The notes under the pieces are model-generated. The model was not told the DNA's origin. It saw nothing but the letters and a program-made list of their open reading frames with translations, and did not search any database. The translations under genes and the position numbers were made by a program. A stretch of DNA of 37,090 nucleotides from Lysobacterales bacterium (GTDB lineage: Bacteria; Pseudomonadota; Gammaproteobacteria; Steroidobacterales; Steroidobacteraceae), in the NCBI GenBank assembly GCA_003819815.1, contig RPQJ01000025.1, positions 1 to 37,090 of the forward strand, given 5' to 3'. Shown here in pieces: positions 26,911-34,940 of this stretch; position 1 is the first letter of the stretch, and every line of letters begins with the position of its first letter.

Positions 26911-27606
26911 ATGACTCTTGCCAAGAAGCTCACCGCCGAGTTCATCGGTACGTTCTGGCTCGTGCTCGGCGGCTGTGGCAGCGCGGTGCTCGCGGCCGCG
27001 TACCCCGAGCTCGGCATCGGCTTTGCGGGGGTCGCGCTCGCGTTCGGCCTCACCGTCCTCACCATGGCCTTCGCAATCGGCCACATCTCGGGCTGCCACC
27101 TCAACCCGGCGGTCACGGTCGGGGTGTGGGCCGCCGGGCGTCATCCGACGGGCGAAGTGCTGCCCTACATCGTGGCGCAGGTGATAGGCGCCATCGCGGG
27201 CGCCCTCGTGCTGATCGTGATCGCGTCGGGCAAGGCGGGGTTCGAGGTGTCCGCCGGCCTGGCCGCGAACGGATTCGGCGAGCACTCCCCCGGCGGCTAC
27301 TCGCTCGCCTCGGGCTTCGTGGCCGAGTTCGTGATGACGCTGATGTTCCTGCTCGTGATCCTCGGCTCCACGGATCGCCGTGCGCCGGCCGGTTTCGCGC
27401 CGATCGCGATCGGCCTCGCCTTGACCCTCATCCACCTGATCACGATCCCGGTCACCAACACGTCGGTGAACCCCGCGCGCAGCACGGGTCCCGCCGTATT
27501 CGTCGGCGACTGGGCGCTCGGCCAGCTGTGGCTGTTCTGGTTGGCGCCGATCCTCGGCGCGCTGGTCGCGGGCTACGTCTACCGCTGGCTCGGCAGCGAG
27601 AAATAG
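26911..27606 (+). CDS. aqpZ: Aquaporin Z
   Basis: A water channel of 231 residues, the same length as E. coli AqpZ. Both pore motifs are present: HLNPAVT (NPA at 65-67) and SVNPARS (NPA at 187-189, with the selectivity Arg R190). The remaining filter residues F45, H175 and T184 match a water-specific pore. Six membrane helices are readable. The ATG at 26911 has a strong GGAGG (26901-26905) five bases upstream. That site lies in a small hairpin, ATTCC (26894-26898) pairing with GGAAT (26904-26908), which may or may not affect translation. It stands alone, 47 bases after the hydrolase gene, and a GC hairpin follows it. Confidence 0.97.
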   Translation: MTLAKKLTAEFIGTFWLVLGGCGSAVLAAAYPELGIGFAGVALAFGLTVLTMAFAIGHISGCHLNPAVTVGVWAAGRHPTGEVLPYIVAQVIGAIAGALVLIVIASGKAGFEVSAGLAANGFGEHSPGGYSLASGFVAEFVMTLMFLLVILGSTDRRAPAGFAPIAIGLALTLIHLITIPVTNTSVNPARSTGPAVFVGDWALGQLWLFWLAPILGALVAGYVYRWLGSEK

Positions 27607-27620
27607 CGCGACCGTAGCGA

Positions 27621-27646
27621 GGCCGCCGGGGTTCGCCCCGGCGGCC
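27621..27646 (+). terminator. GC hairpin with UUCG loop after aqpZ
   Basis: GGCCGCCGGGG (27621-27631), loop TTCG (27632-27635) and CCCCGGCGGCC (27636-27646) form a perfect 11-bp stem with the very stable UUCG tetraloop. There is no T-run after it, so Rho-independent termination is doubtful; it may protect the aqpZ mRNA 3' end or cause pausing. The ribosome-binding GGAG of the next gene starts two bases further on. Confidence 0.6.
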
Positions 27647-27657
27647 CGGAGACGCCG

Positions 27658-30600
27658 ATGAGCGCCGGAACGCTGTTCCGCTCCAAGATCTTCTGGCTCG
27701 TCGCCGTCCCGCTGCTGCTCGTGGGCGGATACGCGCTCGCGGGCTTCAAGCTGGCGCCGAAGCTCGTGCGCGACCAGGCGGTCGCGTTCGTGCGCGAGAA
27801 CTACGGGCGCGAACTCGCGATCGGGTCGGTCTCGATCCACCCGTTCAAGCTCCAGCTCGAGGTCCGCGACGTGGCGCTCCCCGACTCGGACGGCGCGACC
27901 ATGGTGGGGTTCGAGCGCCTGTTCGCCGATTTTGAGATCGCCTCGCTGTGGGAACGCGCGTTCGTGTTCCGCACGATCGAAGTGGACGGGCCCCTGGTGC
28001 GCGCGGTGCTGCGCAAGGACGGGTCGCTCAACCTGGGCGACCTCGCTTTGCCCGGGGACCCGGACGAACCGCCGTCCCCGCCGCCCAACCTCTGGATCCA
28101 CGCCTTCCGGGTCGACCGCGGCACCGTCGATTTCGTCGATGCGACGCGTGCCCGGCCGTTCGAGCGCCAGTTCGCGCCGGTCACGTTCGCGCTCGAGGAC
28201 TTCCGGACGACGCCGGAAGGCGGCGATTTCCGGCTCTCGGCGCGCAGCAAGGCCGACGAGACGTTCGACTGGAAAGGCCGCTTCGCGCTCGCTCCGGTCG
28301 TCTCGTCCAAGGGTGACTTCGTCATCGGCGACCTGCAGGCAACGGGCGTCGCGGAGTTCCTCGGCGACGCACTGCCGTTCCAGCTTTCGGGCGGAACGAT
28401 CGACCTCGCGGGCACCTACGAGGCCACGGTCGGCGAACCGCTCGCCGTCGAGGTCAAGCTTCCGGCGATCAACGTAGCGGGACTCGGGCTGCGGGCTCGC
28501 GGCGTCGACGCCGACTGGGTGACGCTGCCGACGCTTGCGCTCGAGAATACGAACGTGTCGGTCGCAGCCCGGCAACTTACGATTGGCAGGATCGCGCTCG
28601 CGGGCCCGCGCGTCGAGGCCTGGCTCGAGCCCGACGGTTCCGTGAACGTCGAGCGACTGTTCACGCATGACGCCGCAGGCACCGCAGAGCCTGCGTCGAC
28701 CCCGCCCCCAGCGCCCGAACCCGCCCCGGCCCCCACCCCTGCCCCTGTTCCTGAACCCGCCCCGGCATCGACCCGCGCCTCGGGCGACGACTGGTCCGTC
28801 ACGATCGCCGGGATCGAAGTCTCCGACGCCGCGATCGCCTTCGAGGACCGCTCGACCGAGCCGTTCAAGCAGTTCGCGTTTGCGCCGGTGGACCTGAAGG
28901 TCGCGGGCGCGAGCCTCGATCTCGCGAAGCCGCTGCCCGTGACCCTCGACGCGACGATCAACGATCACGCGAGCTTCCACGCCGAAGGCACGGTCACTCC
29001 CGAACCGCTCGCCGCCGCGCTCGACATCCGGCTCGCGGACGCGCGGATGCAGATCCTGCAACCCTACATCCTGCCGCTCGCGGACCTGTCGATCACCGCG
29101 GGCGAGCTCGACGTCACGGGCCGGGCGAAGCTGGCCCCGCCCGGCGGCAAGACGCCGGAGATGTCGTTCGACGGCAGCGTGGTCGTGGACGGCTTCGCGT
29201 CCGTCGACAACGCGCTCAAGCAGGATCTCGTGAACTTCCGCCGCATCGCACTCGACGAGGTCCGGTTCGGCCTGGCCCCGGACTCGCTGTCGATAGACCG
29301 CATTACCGTCACGCAGCCCTACGCGCGAGTCATCATCAGCGAGGAGCAGGTCCTCAACATCGCCGCCGTCCTCGACCCGCAGGGCACCGAGGCCGCACTG
29401 GCGGAGCGTCGCGCGGCGGCTGCGGCCGAGGCCGCGCGCTCCCCCGCGGAAAAGCGTCGGCTCGCGAAGGAGCAGCAGGCACGGGAGAAGGCCGAGGCGA
29501 AGGCCCGCAAGTCGGGGACGGCGCCTGCACCGCCGCCCGCCGCAGCGCCTTCGCCGGACACTTTCCCGGTCCGCATCCGCGAGATCCGCGTCGCGGACGG
29601 CCGGATGAACTTTTCCGACTACTCCGTGCAGCCGAACTTCTCGGCCGAGATCGAGCAGCTCGCGGGCTCCGTCACGGGCCTTTCTTCGGCCTGGGAATCG
29701 CGGGCCAAGGTCGATTTCAAGGGCAGCGTGGGCGAATTCTCGCCGGTGACGATCGCCGGGCAGTTGCAGCCCTTCGCGTTCGACCGCTACACCGACATCG
29801 GGATGCGCTTCGAGAATATCCCGCTGCCGATCTTCAATCCGTACTCGGGTCCGCTCGCGGGCTACAACATCGCGAAGGGCAAGCTCACGACCGATCTCCA
29901 CTACCTGATCGAGGCGCGCAGGCTGGACGCGCAGCACAAGATCCGCATCGATCAGCTCGAGTGGGGCGAAGCTTCCGACACGCAAGGCGAGGCGACGCTG
30001 CCCGTGAAGCTCGCGACGTCGCTGCTCAAGGACCGCGACGGGGTGATCACGCTGGACGTGCCGGTCGGAGGCACGCTCGACGACCCGACGTTCCGGATCG
30101 GGCCAATCGTCTGGCAGATCGTCAAGAACCTCATCGTCAAGGCGGTCACGGCGCCGTTTGCGCTGCTCGGCTCGCTGTTCGAGGGTGCCGAGGACGCGCA
30201 GTTCGTGGAGTTCGCGCCGGGCGACGCGACGCTCGCGCCCGCGACGGCCGAGCAGCTCGCTGCCCTCGCGCGCAGCCTCGTCGAGCGGCCGCAGCTCAAC
30301 CTCGAGGTGCCGATCGGCGCGATCGCCGAGACCGACCGCCCTGCCCTCGTCGAGCGGGCCTACGCTGCAGCTCTCGCGGCAGCGACGACTTCGGTCGTCG
30401 GCAAGGGCAAGCCAGAGGCGCCACCGTTCGGACAGCTCGACGCGAAACAGCAGATCGCGGTATTGAAAGCCGTCATCGAGCAGCAGACCGGCGCCGAGCC
30501 GGAGCTGCCCGAGCCCCCGAAGCCACCCGAGGGCACGTCGAAGGACGAGGCGCGGGCGCTGCGTGACCAGGCGGCCCTCGCCTACCTGGAGCAGACCGCC

Positions 30601-30780
30601 CGCGCGGGCGTCACCGTCCCCGACACCGAGCTCGAGCGCCTCGCGGAGGAGCGTGCGGCGGCAGTCGAGCGGGCGCTGCTCGCGAATGCCGAACTGCAGC
30701 CGACCCGCGTGTTCAAGGTGCGCGAGGGCAAGGTGAGCACGCAGGACGGCCAGGTGCGGCTCGAGCTCGGGCTGCAGTAG
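27658..30780 (+). CDS. AsmA-like DUF748 envelope protein
   Basis: A 1040-residue protein of the DUF748 family, related to AsmA/TAM envelope proteins with repeating beta-rich groove segments. An N-terminal anchor helix (about 11-31, IFWLVAVPLLLVGGYALAG) is followed by the family segment SVSIHPFKLQLEVRDVALPD. A Pro/Ala linker is at about 341-372 (PAPEPAPAPTPAP), and a charged Ala/Lys/Glu-rich stretch at about 580-635. The core motif IFNPYSGPLAGYNIAKGKLTTDLHYLIE and DGVITLDVPVGGTLDDPTFRIG are typical of DUF748. Near 849-885, VEFAPGDATLAPATAEQLAALARSL looks OmpA-like. It is predicted periplasmic and anchored in the inner membrane; lipid transport is a guess from AsmA relatives. GGAG precedes the ATG by seven bases. 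Confidence 0.9.
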   Translation: MSAGTLFRSKIFWLVAVPLLLVGGYALAGFKLAPKLVRDQAVAFVRENYGRELAIGSVSIHPFKLQLEVRDVALPDSDGATMVGFERLFADFEIASLWERAFVFRTIEVDGPLVRAVLRKDGSLNLGDLALPGDPDEPPSPPPNLWIHAFRVDRGTVDFVDATRARPFERQFAPVTFALEDFRTTPEGGDFRLSARSKADETFDWKGRFALAPVVSSKGDFVIGDLQATGVAEFLGDALPFQLSGGTIDLAGTYEATVGEPLAVEVKLPAINVAGLGLRARGVDADWVTLPTLALENTNVSVAARQLTIGRIALAGPRVEAWLEPDGSVNVERLFTHDAAGTAEPASTPPPAPEPAPAPTPAPVPEPAPASTRASGDDWSVTIAGIEVSDAAIAFEDRSTEPFKQFAFAPVDLKVAGASLDLAKPLPVTLDATINDHASFHAEGTVTPEPLAAALDIRLADARMQILQPYILPLADLSITAGELDVTGRAKLAPPGGKTPEMSFDGSVVVDGFASVDNALKQDLVNFRRIALDEVRFGLAPDSLSIDRITVTQPYARVIISEEQVLNIAAVLDPQGTEAALAERRAAAAAEAARSPAEKRRLAKEQQAREKAEAKARKSGTAPAPPPAAAPSPDTFPVRIREIRVADGRMNFSDYSVQPNFSAEIEQLAGSVTGLSSAWESRAKVDFKGSVGEFSPVTIAGQLQPFAFDRYTDIGMRFENIPLPIFNPYSGPLAGYNIAKGKLTTDLHYLIEARRLDAQHKIRIDQLEWGEASDTQGEATLPVKLATSLLKDRDGVITLDVPVGGTLDDPTFRIGPIVWQIVKNLIVKAVTAPFALLGSLFEGAEDAQFVEFAPGDATLAPATAEQLAALARSLVERPQLNLEVPIGAIAETDRPALVERAYAAALAAATTSVVGKGKPEAPPFGQLDAKQQIAVLKAVIEQQTGAEPELPEPPKPPEGTSKDEARALRDQAALAYLEQTARAGVTVPDTELERLAEERAAAVERALLANAELQPTRVFKVREGKVSTQDGQVRLELGLQ

Positions 30781-30966
30781 TCAGCCTTGCTGGCGGGACC
30801 CGGGCTTCCGGTCGCCCGCCGGTTCGTGGTCATTCGCCGGCTCTGGATTTCCCGGCGGCTTGCGCGGCCGCGGCAGGTGCATCCGGGCCATGTACTTGAG
30901 CGGCAGCAGCGCGCCCACGAGGATCAGCACGACCAGCACGAAGACACTCAACGCTTCGAGGACCAC
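30781..30966 (-). CDS. Small single-pass membrane protein
   Basis: A 61-residue protein with one strong N-terminal helix (VLEALSVFVLVVLILVGALLPL) and a basic, Pro-rich, probably cytosolic tail (ARMHLPRPRKPPGNPEPAND). The start is a GTG at 30966 preceded by GGGAG at good distance, and codon third positions are G/C-rich, both of which favour a real gene. It lies 42 bases after tesB on the same strand and ends exactly where the convergent DUF748 gene ends, with no intergenic base. No family recognised. Confidence 0.6.
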   Translation of the reverse strand: MVLEALSVFVLVVLILVGALLPLKYMARMHLPRPRKPPGNPEPANDHEPAGDRKPGSRQQG

Positions 30967-31008
30967 GACGACTCCCGCGGCGAGCGCGGCGGCAGGCCCG
31001 CGGCCGGG

Positions 31009-31860
31009 TCAGGGCCGCTCGCGCATCAGCCCTTCCTGCGCCGTGCTCGCGACGAGCCGGCCCGCGCGATCGAAGATGCGACCGAAGGCGAGGCCGCGCG
31101 ATCCCGAGCTGCTCGGGCTCACGAGCGCATAGAGCAGCCATTCGTCGACGCGGACCGGCCGGTGGAACCACATCGCGTGGTCGATACTCGCGAGCAGCAC
31201 CTCGCCCGAACGGTACGACAGGCCGTGCGGCAGCGTCGCGGTCTCGAGCAGGTGATAGTCCGACATGTACGCGAGCAGGCCGCTGTGCACGACCGGATCG
31301 TCGGGGCACTGGTCGATCAGCCGGAACCACAGGTGACGCACGCCCGGCCGCGGCCCGCCAGCCTCGACTGGCTCGACGGACCGGTACTCGAACGGTCGCT
31401 CGAGCGACCAGAACTTGCGCCGCTCGGCCGGCATGCCATCGAGCGACTTGCGCACTTCGGCTGTCATGTCCGGCAGCTGCTCGGGGGGCGGCACCTCGGG
31501 CATCGGCACCTGGTGGTCGGGTCCCTGCTCCTCGAGCTGGAACGAGGCCGCCATGTGGAAGATCTGCTGGCCGTGCTGGATCGCGACCACGCGACGGCTC
31601 GAGAAGCTCGCGCCGTCGCGGCTGCGGTCGACTTCGTAGACGATCGGCGACTTGAAGTCGCCGCGCCGCAGGAAATAGGCGTGCAGAGAGTGGACTTGGC
31701 GTCCGTCGACCGTGGCGCTCGCCGCGATCAACGCCTGGCCGAGCACCTGTCCCCCGAAGACCTGCGGACTGCCGATGTCGCGGCTTTCGCCGCGGAACAG
31801 GTCGTGCTCGAGCCGCTCGAGCTCGAGCAGCCTGAGCAGGTCGGCAAGCGACTTGTTCAT
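31009..31860 (-). CDS. tesB: Acyl-CoA thioesterase II
   Basis: A double-hotdog acyl-CoA thioesterase of 283 residues, close to E. coli TesB (286). The start LADLLRLLELERLEHDLFRGESRDIG and VFGGQVLGQALIAA are typical. The catalytic residues correspond to D201 (MSDYHLL), S225 (ASIDHAMWFHRP; Thr in E. coli) and Q275 (TAQEGLMR). It hydrolyses medium- to long-chain acyl-CoA. It starts 19 bases after the upstream ferredoxin-reductase-like gene and is probably cotranscribed with it. Upstream of the ATG no clear ribosome-binding site is seen. Confidence 0.95.
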   Translation of the reverse strand: MNKSLADLLRLLELERLEHDLFRGESRDIGSPQVFGGQVLGQALIAASATVDGRQVHSLHAYFLRRGDFKSPIVYEVDRSRDGASFSSRRVVAIQHGQQIFHMAASFQLEEQGPDHQVPMPEVPPPEQLPDMTAEVRKSLDGMPAERRKFWSLERPFEYRSVEPVEAGGPRPGVRHLWFRLIDQCPDDPVVHSGLLAYMSDYHLLETATLPHGLSYRSGEVLLASIDHAMWFHRPVRVDEWLLYALVSPSSSGSRGLAFGRIFDRAGRLVASTAQEGLMRERP

Positions 31861-31879
31861 CCGCGGTGCCGCGCGGGCT

Positions 31880-32941
31880 TCAAGTGCCGACGCCCAGCCG
31901 CTTCTGCATGATGGGGCTCGTCGTCGTGTACTGCAGGTGCACCTTCTTCGCCGGGTTCAGGTGCTCGGCGATCGCGAACGCCGCGAGCGCCGCCTCGTGG
32001 AAGCCGCTCAGGATCAGCTTCTTCTTGCCCGGATAGGTATTGATGTCGCCGATCGCGAAGATCCCGGGCACGCTGGTCTGGAACTTCGCCGTGTCGACCT
32101 TGATCGCCTTGCGCTCGAGATCGAAGCCCCACTCCGCGATCGGCCCGAGCTTCGGGTGCAGGCCGAAGAACGCGAGCACGTGGTCGGCCGGCACGTCCTG
32201 CAGGACGCCGTCGGTGCGCTTGACGGTCACGCCCGTGAGGCGGCCGCCCTCGCTGCGGACGCCCGCGGCGATGCCCTCGACATAGCTCATGCGGCCCTCG
32301 GCGACGAGCTGCTGCATGCGCGCAACCGAGGCGGGCGCAGCGCGGAACTCAGGGCGCCGGTGCACGTGCACGAGACTCGTGGCCTTGCCCGTAAGGTCGA
32401 TCACCCAGTCGAGGGCCGAGTCGCCGCCGCCGAAGATCACGAGGCGCTTGCCGTGGAACTCCGCGGCGTTGCGGACGCGATAGTGGATCTGGCGGTCCTC
32501 GAACGCATCGGCTCCCTCGACGCCGAGCCGCCGGGGCTGGAACGAGCCCAGCCCCGCGGCGACGACGATCGCCCTCGCGACGAAGCGCGTGCCCGCCGAG
32601 GTCTCGAGATCGAAGCGGCCGTCGTCCCGGCGCCCGAGCGCTACGACCTCCTCGCCGAAGTGAAACTGGGGCTCGAACGGCTGGATCTGCTGCATCAGGC
32701 GGTCGACCAGCTCCTGCGCGCCGCAGACCGGCAGCGCCGGAATGTCGTAGATCGGCTTGTCCGGGTAGAGCTCGGCGCACTGTCCGCCCGGGTGCTTCAG
32801 GGTGTCGACGACGTGCGCCTTGATGCCGAGGAGCCCTAGTTCGAAGACCTGGAACAGCCCTGCGGGGCCCGCACCGATGATGACCGCGTCGGCTTCGATC
32901 GACCCCGCGGCGGCAGCGGCGGCGTCTGGAGTGTCAGGCAC
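31880..32941 (-). CDS. Ferredoxin/flavodoxin-NADP reductase, thioredoxin-reductase type
   Basis: A 353-residue FAD- and NADPH-binding protein of the TrxR-like ferredoxin-NADP reductase group (YumC type). It has the FAD loop VIIGAGPAGLF, the adjacent HPGGQCAELYPDKPIYDIP, the NADPH loop VIFGGGDSALDW, and the C-terminal FAIGDINTYPGKKKLILSGFHEAA. It lacks the CxxC of true thioredoxin reductases, as expected. The start is the GTG at 32941, preceded by GAGGAG seven bases upstream; a TTG at 32956 would lie before that site. A -10-like TAGAAT (32976-32971) is 30 bases upstream. It shares the upstream region with hemN, transcribed the other way. Confidence 0.93.
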   Translation of the reverse strand: MPDTPDAAAAAAGSIEADAVIIGAGPAGLFQVFELGLLGIKAHVVDTLKHPGGQCAELYPDKPIYDIPALPVCGAQELVDRLMQQIQPFEPQFHFGEEVVALGRRDDGRFDLETSAGTRFVARAIVVAAGLGSFQPRRLGVEGADAFEDRQIHYRVRNAAEFHGKRLVIFGGGDSALDWVIDLTGKATSLVHVHRRPEFRAAPASVARMQQLVAEGRMSYVEGIAAGVRSEGGRLTGVTVKRTDGVLQDVPADHVLAFFGLHPKLGPIAEWGFDLERKAIKVDTAKFQTSVPGIFAIGDINTYPGKKKLILSGFHEAALAAFAIAEHLNPAKKVHLQYTTTSPIMQKRLGVGT

Positions 32942-32970
32942 AGGCAGTCTCCTCAAGGGTCAGCCTTGGA

Positions 32971-32976
32971 ATTCTA
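32971..32976 (-). promoter_or_regulatory. Possible -10 box of the ferredoxin-reductase/tesB operon
   Basis: On the minus strand TAGAAT (five of six bases of the consensus) lies 30 bases before the GTG at 32941 and before its GAGGAG ribosome-binding site. No convincing -35 is visible. Confidence 0.4.
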
Positions 32977-32984
32977 GAAGGGAC

Positions 32985-33076
32985 GAGGGGAAGGGGACAG
33001 TGGCAGACCGGCGCCAGCACCTCGCGCCGCCCTTTATTCCCTGTCGCCGGCCCAGTGTCCCCTGTCCCCTGCCCTC
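32985..33076. repeat. Imperfect inverted repeat in the hemN upstream region
   Basis: Left arm 32985-33013 (GAGGGGAAGGGGACAGTGGC...) and right arm 33045-33076 (...CAGTGTCCCCTGTCCCCTGC) are related as imperfect reverse complements over about 30 bases around the CGCCGG and GGGGACAG/CTGTCCCC blocks. They flank a GC-rich 31-base spacer. It could be a palindromic repetitive element or a bidirectional structure. Confidence 0.4.
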
Positions 33077-33131
33077 GGTCCCCACTATCCTTACGGCATG
33101 TACCCATTGCCCCGGGTCCGGCCCTGCCCAT

Positions 33132-33149
33132 CCTTGACGCACGTCAAGG
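33132..33149. promoter_or_regulatory. FNR/ANR-like binding palindrome upstream of hemN
   Basis: CCTTGACGCACGTCAAGG is an 18-bp palindrome with 8-bp perfect arms and a CA centre. Its core TTGAC-N4-GTCAA matches the FNR/ANR/DNR pattern TTGAT-N4-ATCAA in length and arms. It lies 55 bases before the hemN ATG and about 190 from the divergent reductase gene, so it most likely controls hemN, a classic anaerobically induced gene. Confidence 0.6.
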
Positions 33150-33204
33150 CAGCGGGGTCCGACCCGTCGCACCCTGTGCCACAGCCGAGCTTCCAGGACC
33201 ATCG

Positions 33205-34602
33205 ATGAACTCGCACCAGATCCGCTTCGATGCCGATCTCATCCGCCGCTACGACCGCTCGGGGCCGCGCTACACGTCGTACCCGACGGCCGTGCAGTTC
33301 ACCGACCGGTACGGGCTCGCCGAGTATCGCGCCGCCGCCATCGCGAGCAACCACGACCCGATCCCGCGGCCGCTGTCGCTGTACGTGCACATCCCGTTCT
33401 GCTCGAGCCCCTGCTTCTACTGCGGCTGCACGAAGGTCATCACGCGCAACCACGAGAAGGCCGAGGCCTACCTGCTGCGCCTGCACCGCGAGATCGAACT
33501 GCAGGGCGAGCTCTTCGACCGCGACCGCGAGGTCGAGCAGCTGCACTTCGGCGGCGGCACGCCGACCTTCCTCACCTCGCTCGAGATCGACCGGCTGATC
33601 GAGAAGCTCGCGCGGCACTTCAAGCTCTCGCGCGACCCGGGACGCGAGTACTCGATCGAGCTCGACCCGCGCACGATCACGCGCGATACGCTCCGCGACC
33701 TCGCGAAGGTCGGTTTCAACCGCTGCAGCCTCGGCATCCAGGACTTCGACCCGCTGGTCCAGGAAGCCGTGAACCGCATCCAGTCGGTGCCGGACACCCT
33801 GCGGCTCATCCGCGAGGCGCGCGAGTTCGGCTTCGGCTCGGTGAGCGTCGACCTGATCTACGGCCTGCCGAAGCAGAACCTCGAGGGCTTCTCGCGCACG
33901 CTCGATACGGTGCTCTCGGCCCGGCCGGACCGCTTCGCCGTCTACGCCTACGCGCACCTGCCGCAGATGTTCAAGGCGCAGCGGCAGCTGAACGCCGCGG
34001 ATCTCCCGGCGCCTGAGACGCGCCTCGCGCTCCTCGGCCTCACGATCGAGAAGCTCTCGTCCGCGGGCTACGTCTACATCGGCATGGATCACTTCGCGCT
34101 GCCGGACGACGAACTCGTGCTCGCGCAGGAGAACGGCACGCTGCAGCGCAATTTCCAGGGCTACTCGACGCGTGGCTACTGCGACCTGATCGGGCTCGGC
34201 GTGAGCTCGATCGGCAAGATCGGCGATACCTTTGCGCAGAACCGCAAGACGCTGCCCGACTACTACGGCTCGCTCGACCGCGGGGAGCTCGCGGTGCACC
34301 GTGGCCTCGAGCTCACGCGAGACGACGTGATCCGCCGCGACGTGATCCAGCAGATCATGTGCTACGGCGTGCTCGACTTCGACGCCACCGCGGCCCGCTG
34401 GGGCATCGATTTCCGCGGGTATTTCGCGAGCGAGCTCAAGGCGCTCGAACCAATGGTCGCGGACGGGCTCGCGGAGTTCGCGGCCCCGGGTCTCCGGGTG
34501 CTGCCGGCGGGCCGGCTGCTGCTCCGTCACCTCGGCATGGCGTTCGACGCGTATCTCGCCTCCGCGCAGGCCGCGCAGCAGAGGTTCTCGAAGGCGATCT
34601 GA
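33205..34602 (+). CDS. hemN: Oxygen-independent coproporphyrinogen III oxidase HemN
   Basis: A radical-SAM enzyme that converts coproporphyrinogen III to protoporphyrinogen IX without oxygen in heme synthesis. It has 465 residues, close to E. coli HemN (457). The iron-sulfur motif is FCSSPCFYCGC (C66, C70, C73, with C75). Also present are GPRYTSYPTAVQF at the N-terminus, HFGGGTPTFL, YSIELDPRTIT, NRCSLGIQDFD and VDLIYGLPKQ. This is a true HemN and not the HemW type, given the SGPRYTSYPTA N-terminus and the fourth Cys. The ATG at 33205 has AGGA six bases upstream. An FNR/ANR-like palindrome upstream fits oxygen-responsive control. Confidence 0.96.
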   Translation: MNSHQIRFDADLIRRYDRSGPRYTSYPTAVQFTDRYGLAEYRAAAIASNHDPIPRPLSLYVHIPFCSSPCFYCGCTKVITRNHEKAEAYLLRLHREIELQGELFDRDREVEQLHFGGGTPTFLTSLEIDRLIEKLARHFKLSRDPGREYSIELDPRTITRDTLRDLAKVGFNRCSLGIQDFDPLVQEAVNRIQSVPDTLRLIREAREFGFGSVSVDLIYGLPKQNLEGFSRTLDTVLSARPDRFAVYAYAHLPQMFKAQRQLNAADLPAPETRLALLGLTIEKLSSAGYVYIGMDHFALPDDELVLAQENGTLQRNFQGYSTRGYCDLIGLGVSSIGKIGDTFAQNRKTLPDYYGSLDRGELAVHRGLELTRDDVIRRDVIQQIMCYGVLDFDATAARWGIDFRGYFASELKALEPMVADGLAEFAAPGLRVLPAGRLLLRHLGMAFDAYLASAQAAQQRFSKAI

Positions 34603-34834
34603 CCGGCCGCCTGGGCGCGTCCGACGGCACCCGCGCCGGTTCCCCGCCCGGTCGAACGCGACGCCGGAAGCGACGGAACGGGTTCTTTTTCCAGTCGACC
34701 TCCTCGAGCCCGGCATTCCCGGGGCCGCGACGGCTCCGGCCGGGCCGCCCAGGCGTTCGGGCTCATTACCCCCATCCGGACCGCGAATTGCGCTCGATCA
34801 GCAACGGGCAGCTGAGCGTGAGGCGCGGTCGCAC
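34603..34834. other. Intergenic stretch with no visible gene
   Basis: The gap between hemN and the secreted-protein gene runs to 34940. In this first part I see no coding frame with third-position bias on either strand and no RNA gene. A T-run after GGAACGGGTTC near 34670-34690 is preceded by only a four-base inverted repeat, too weak to call as the hemN terminator. The remainder (34835-34940) holds the direct repeat and leader structures listed separately. Confidence 0.5.
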
Positions 34835-34852
34835 GTTAGAAATTGGTTAGAA
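34835..34852. repeat. Direct repeat GTTAGAA, 11-base period
   Basis: GTTAGAA occurs at 34835-34841 and again at 34846-34852, exactly one helical turn apart, in an AT-rich island of a GC-rich region about 90 bases before the next gene. This is the arrangement of a dimeric activator half-site pair. A weak promoter (CTGGAA 34856-34861, TATCCA 34879-34884) follows. Confidence 0.4.
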
Positions 34853-34895
34853 GAACTGGAATCGAGGGCTTCGGGTGGTATCCAGAAGCCTGCCC

Positions 34896-34930
34896 ATCGC
34901 GAACTGACTCCGTAAACCCGCGATTTTTTT
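34896..34930 (+). terminator. Attenuator-like hairpin and T-run in leader
   Basis: ATCGCG (34896-34901) pairs with CGCGAT (34919-34924) around a 17-base loop, followed at once by a run of seven T (34924-34930). The ribosome-binding GGAG starts at 34931. Another stem, GGCTTC (34867-34872) with GAAGCC (34885-34890), lies just upstream. An intrinsic-terminator shape placed between promoter and ribosome-binding site suggests attenuation; the six-pair stem is short. Confidence 0.4.
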
Positions 34931-34940
34931 GGAGCAAGTG

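Noticed and set aside
28681-28780. A tandem DNA repeat in the DUF748 gene
   Set aside because: It is the codon-level reflection of a Pro/Ala linker (PAPEPAPAP), with variable units and no constant period.
26614-29985. A 1123-codon open frame on the minus strand opposite the hydrolase, aqpZ and DUF748 genes
   Set aside because: It is Arg/Glu/Asp/Gly-rich low-complexity sequence typical of the antisense frame of high-GC genes and crosses three well-identified plus-strand genes.
32954-32956. TTG at 32956 as the start of the ferredoxin reductase
   Set aside because: The GAGGAG site lies downstream of it and is correctly spaced for the GTG at 32941.
34608-34755. A 10-base inverted repeat (CGCCTGGGCG at 34608 and CGCCCAGGCG at 34746)
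   Set aside because: The arms are about 130 bases apart, do not extend, and are expected by chance in GC-rich DNA.
34857-34870. A sigma-54 promoter before the secreted-protein gene
   Set aside because: A GG and a GC doublet are present, but the spacing is not the required 10 bases.
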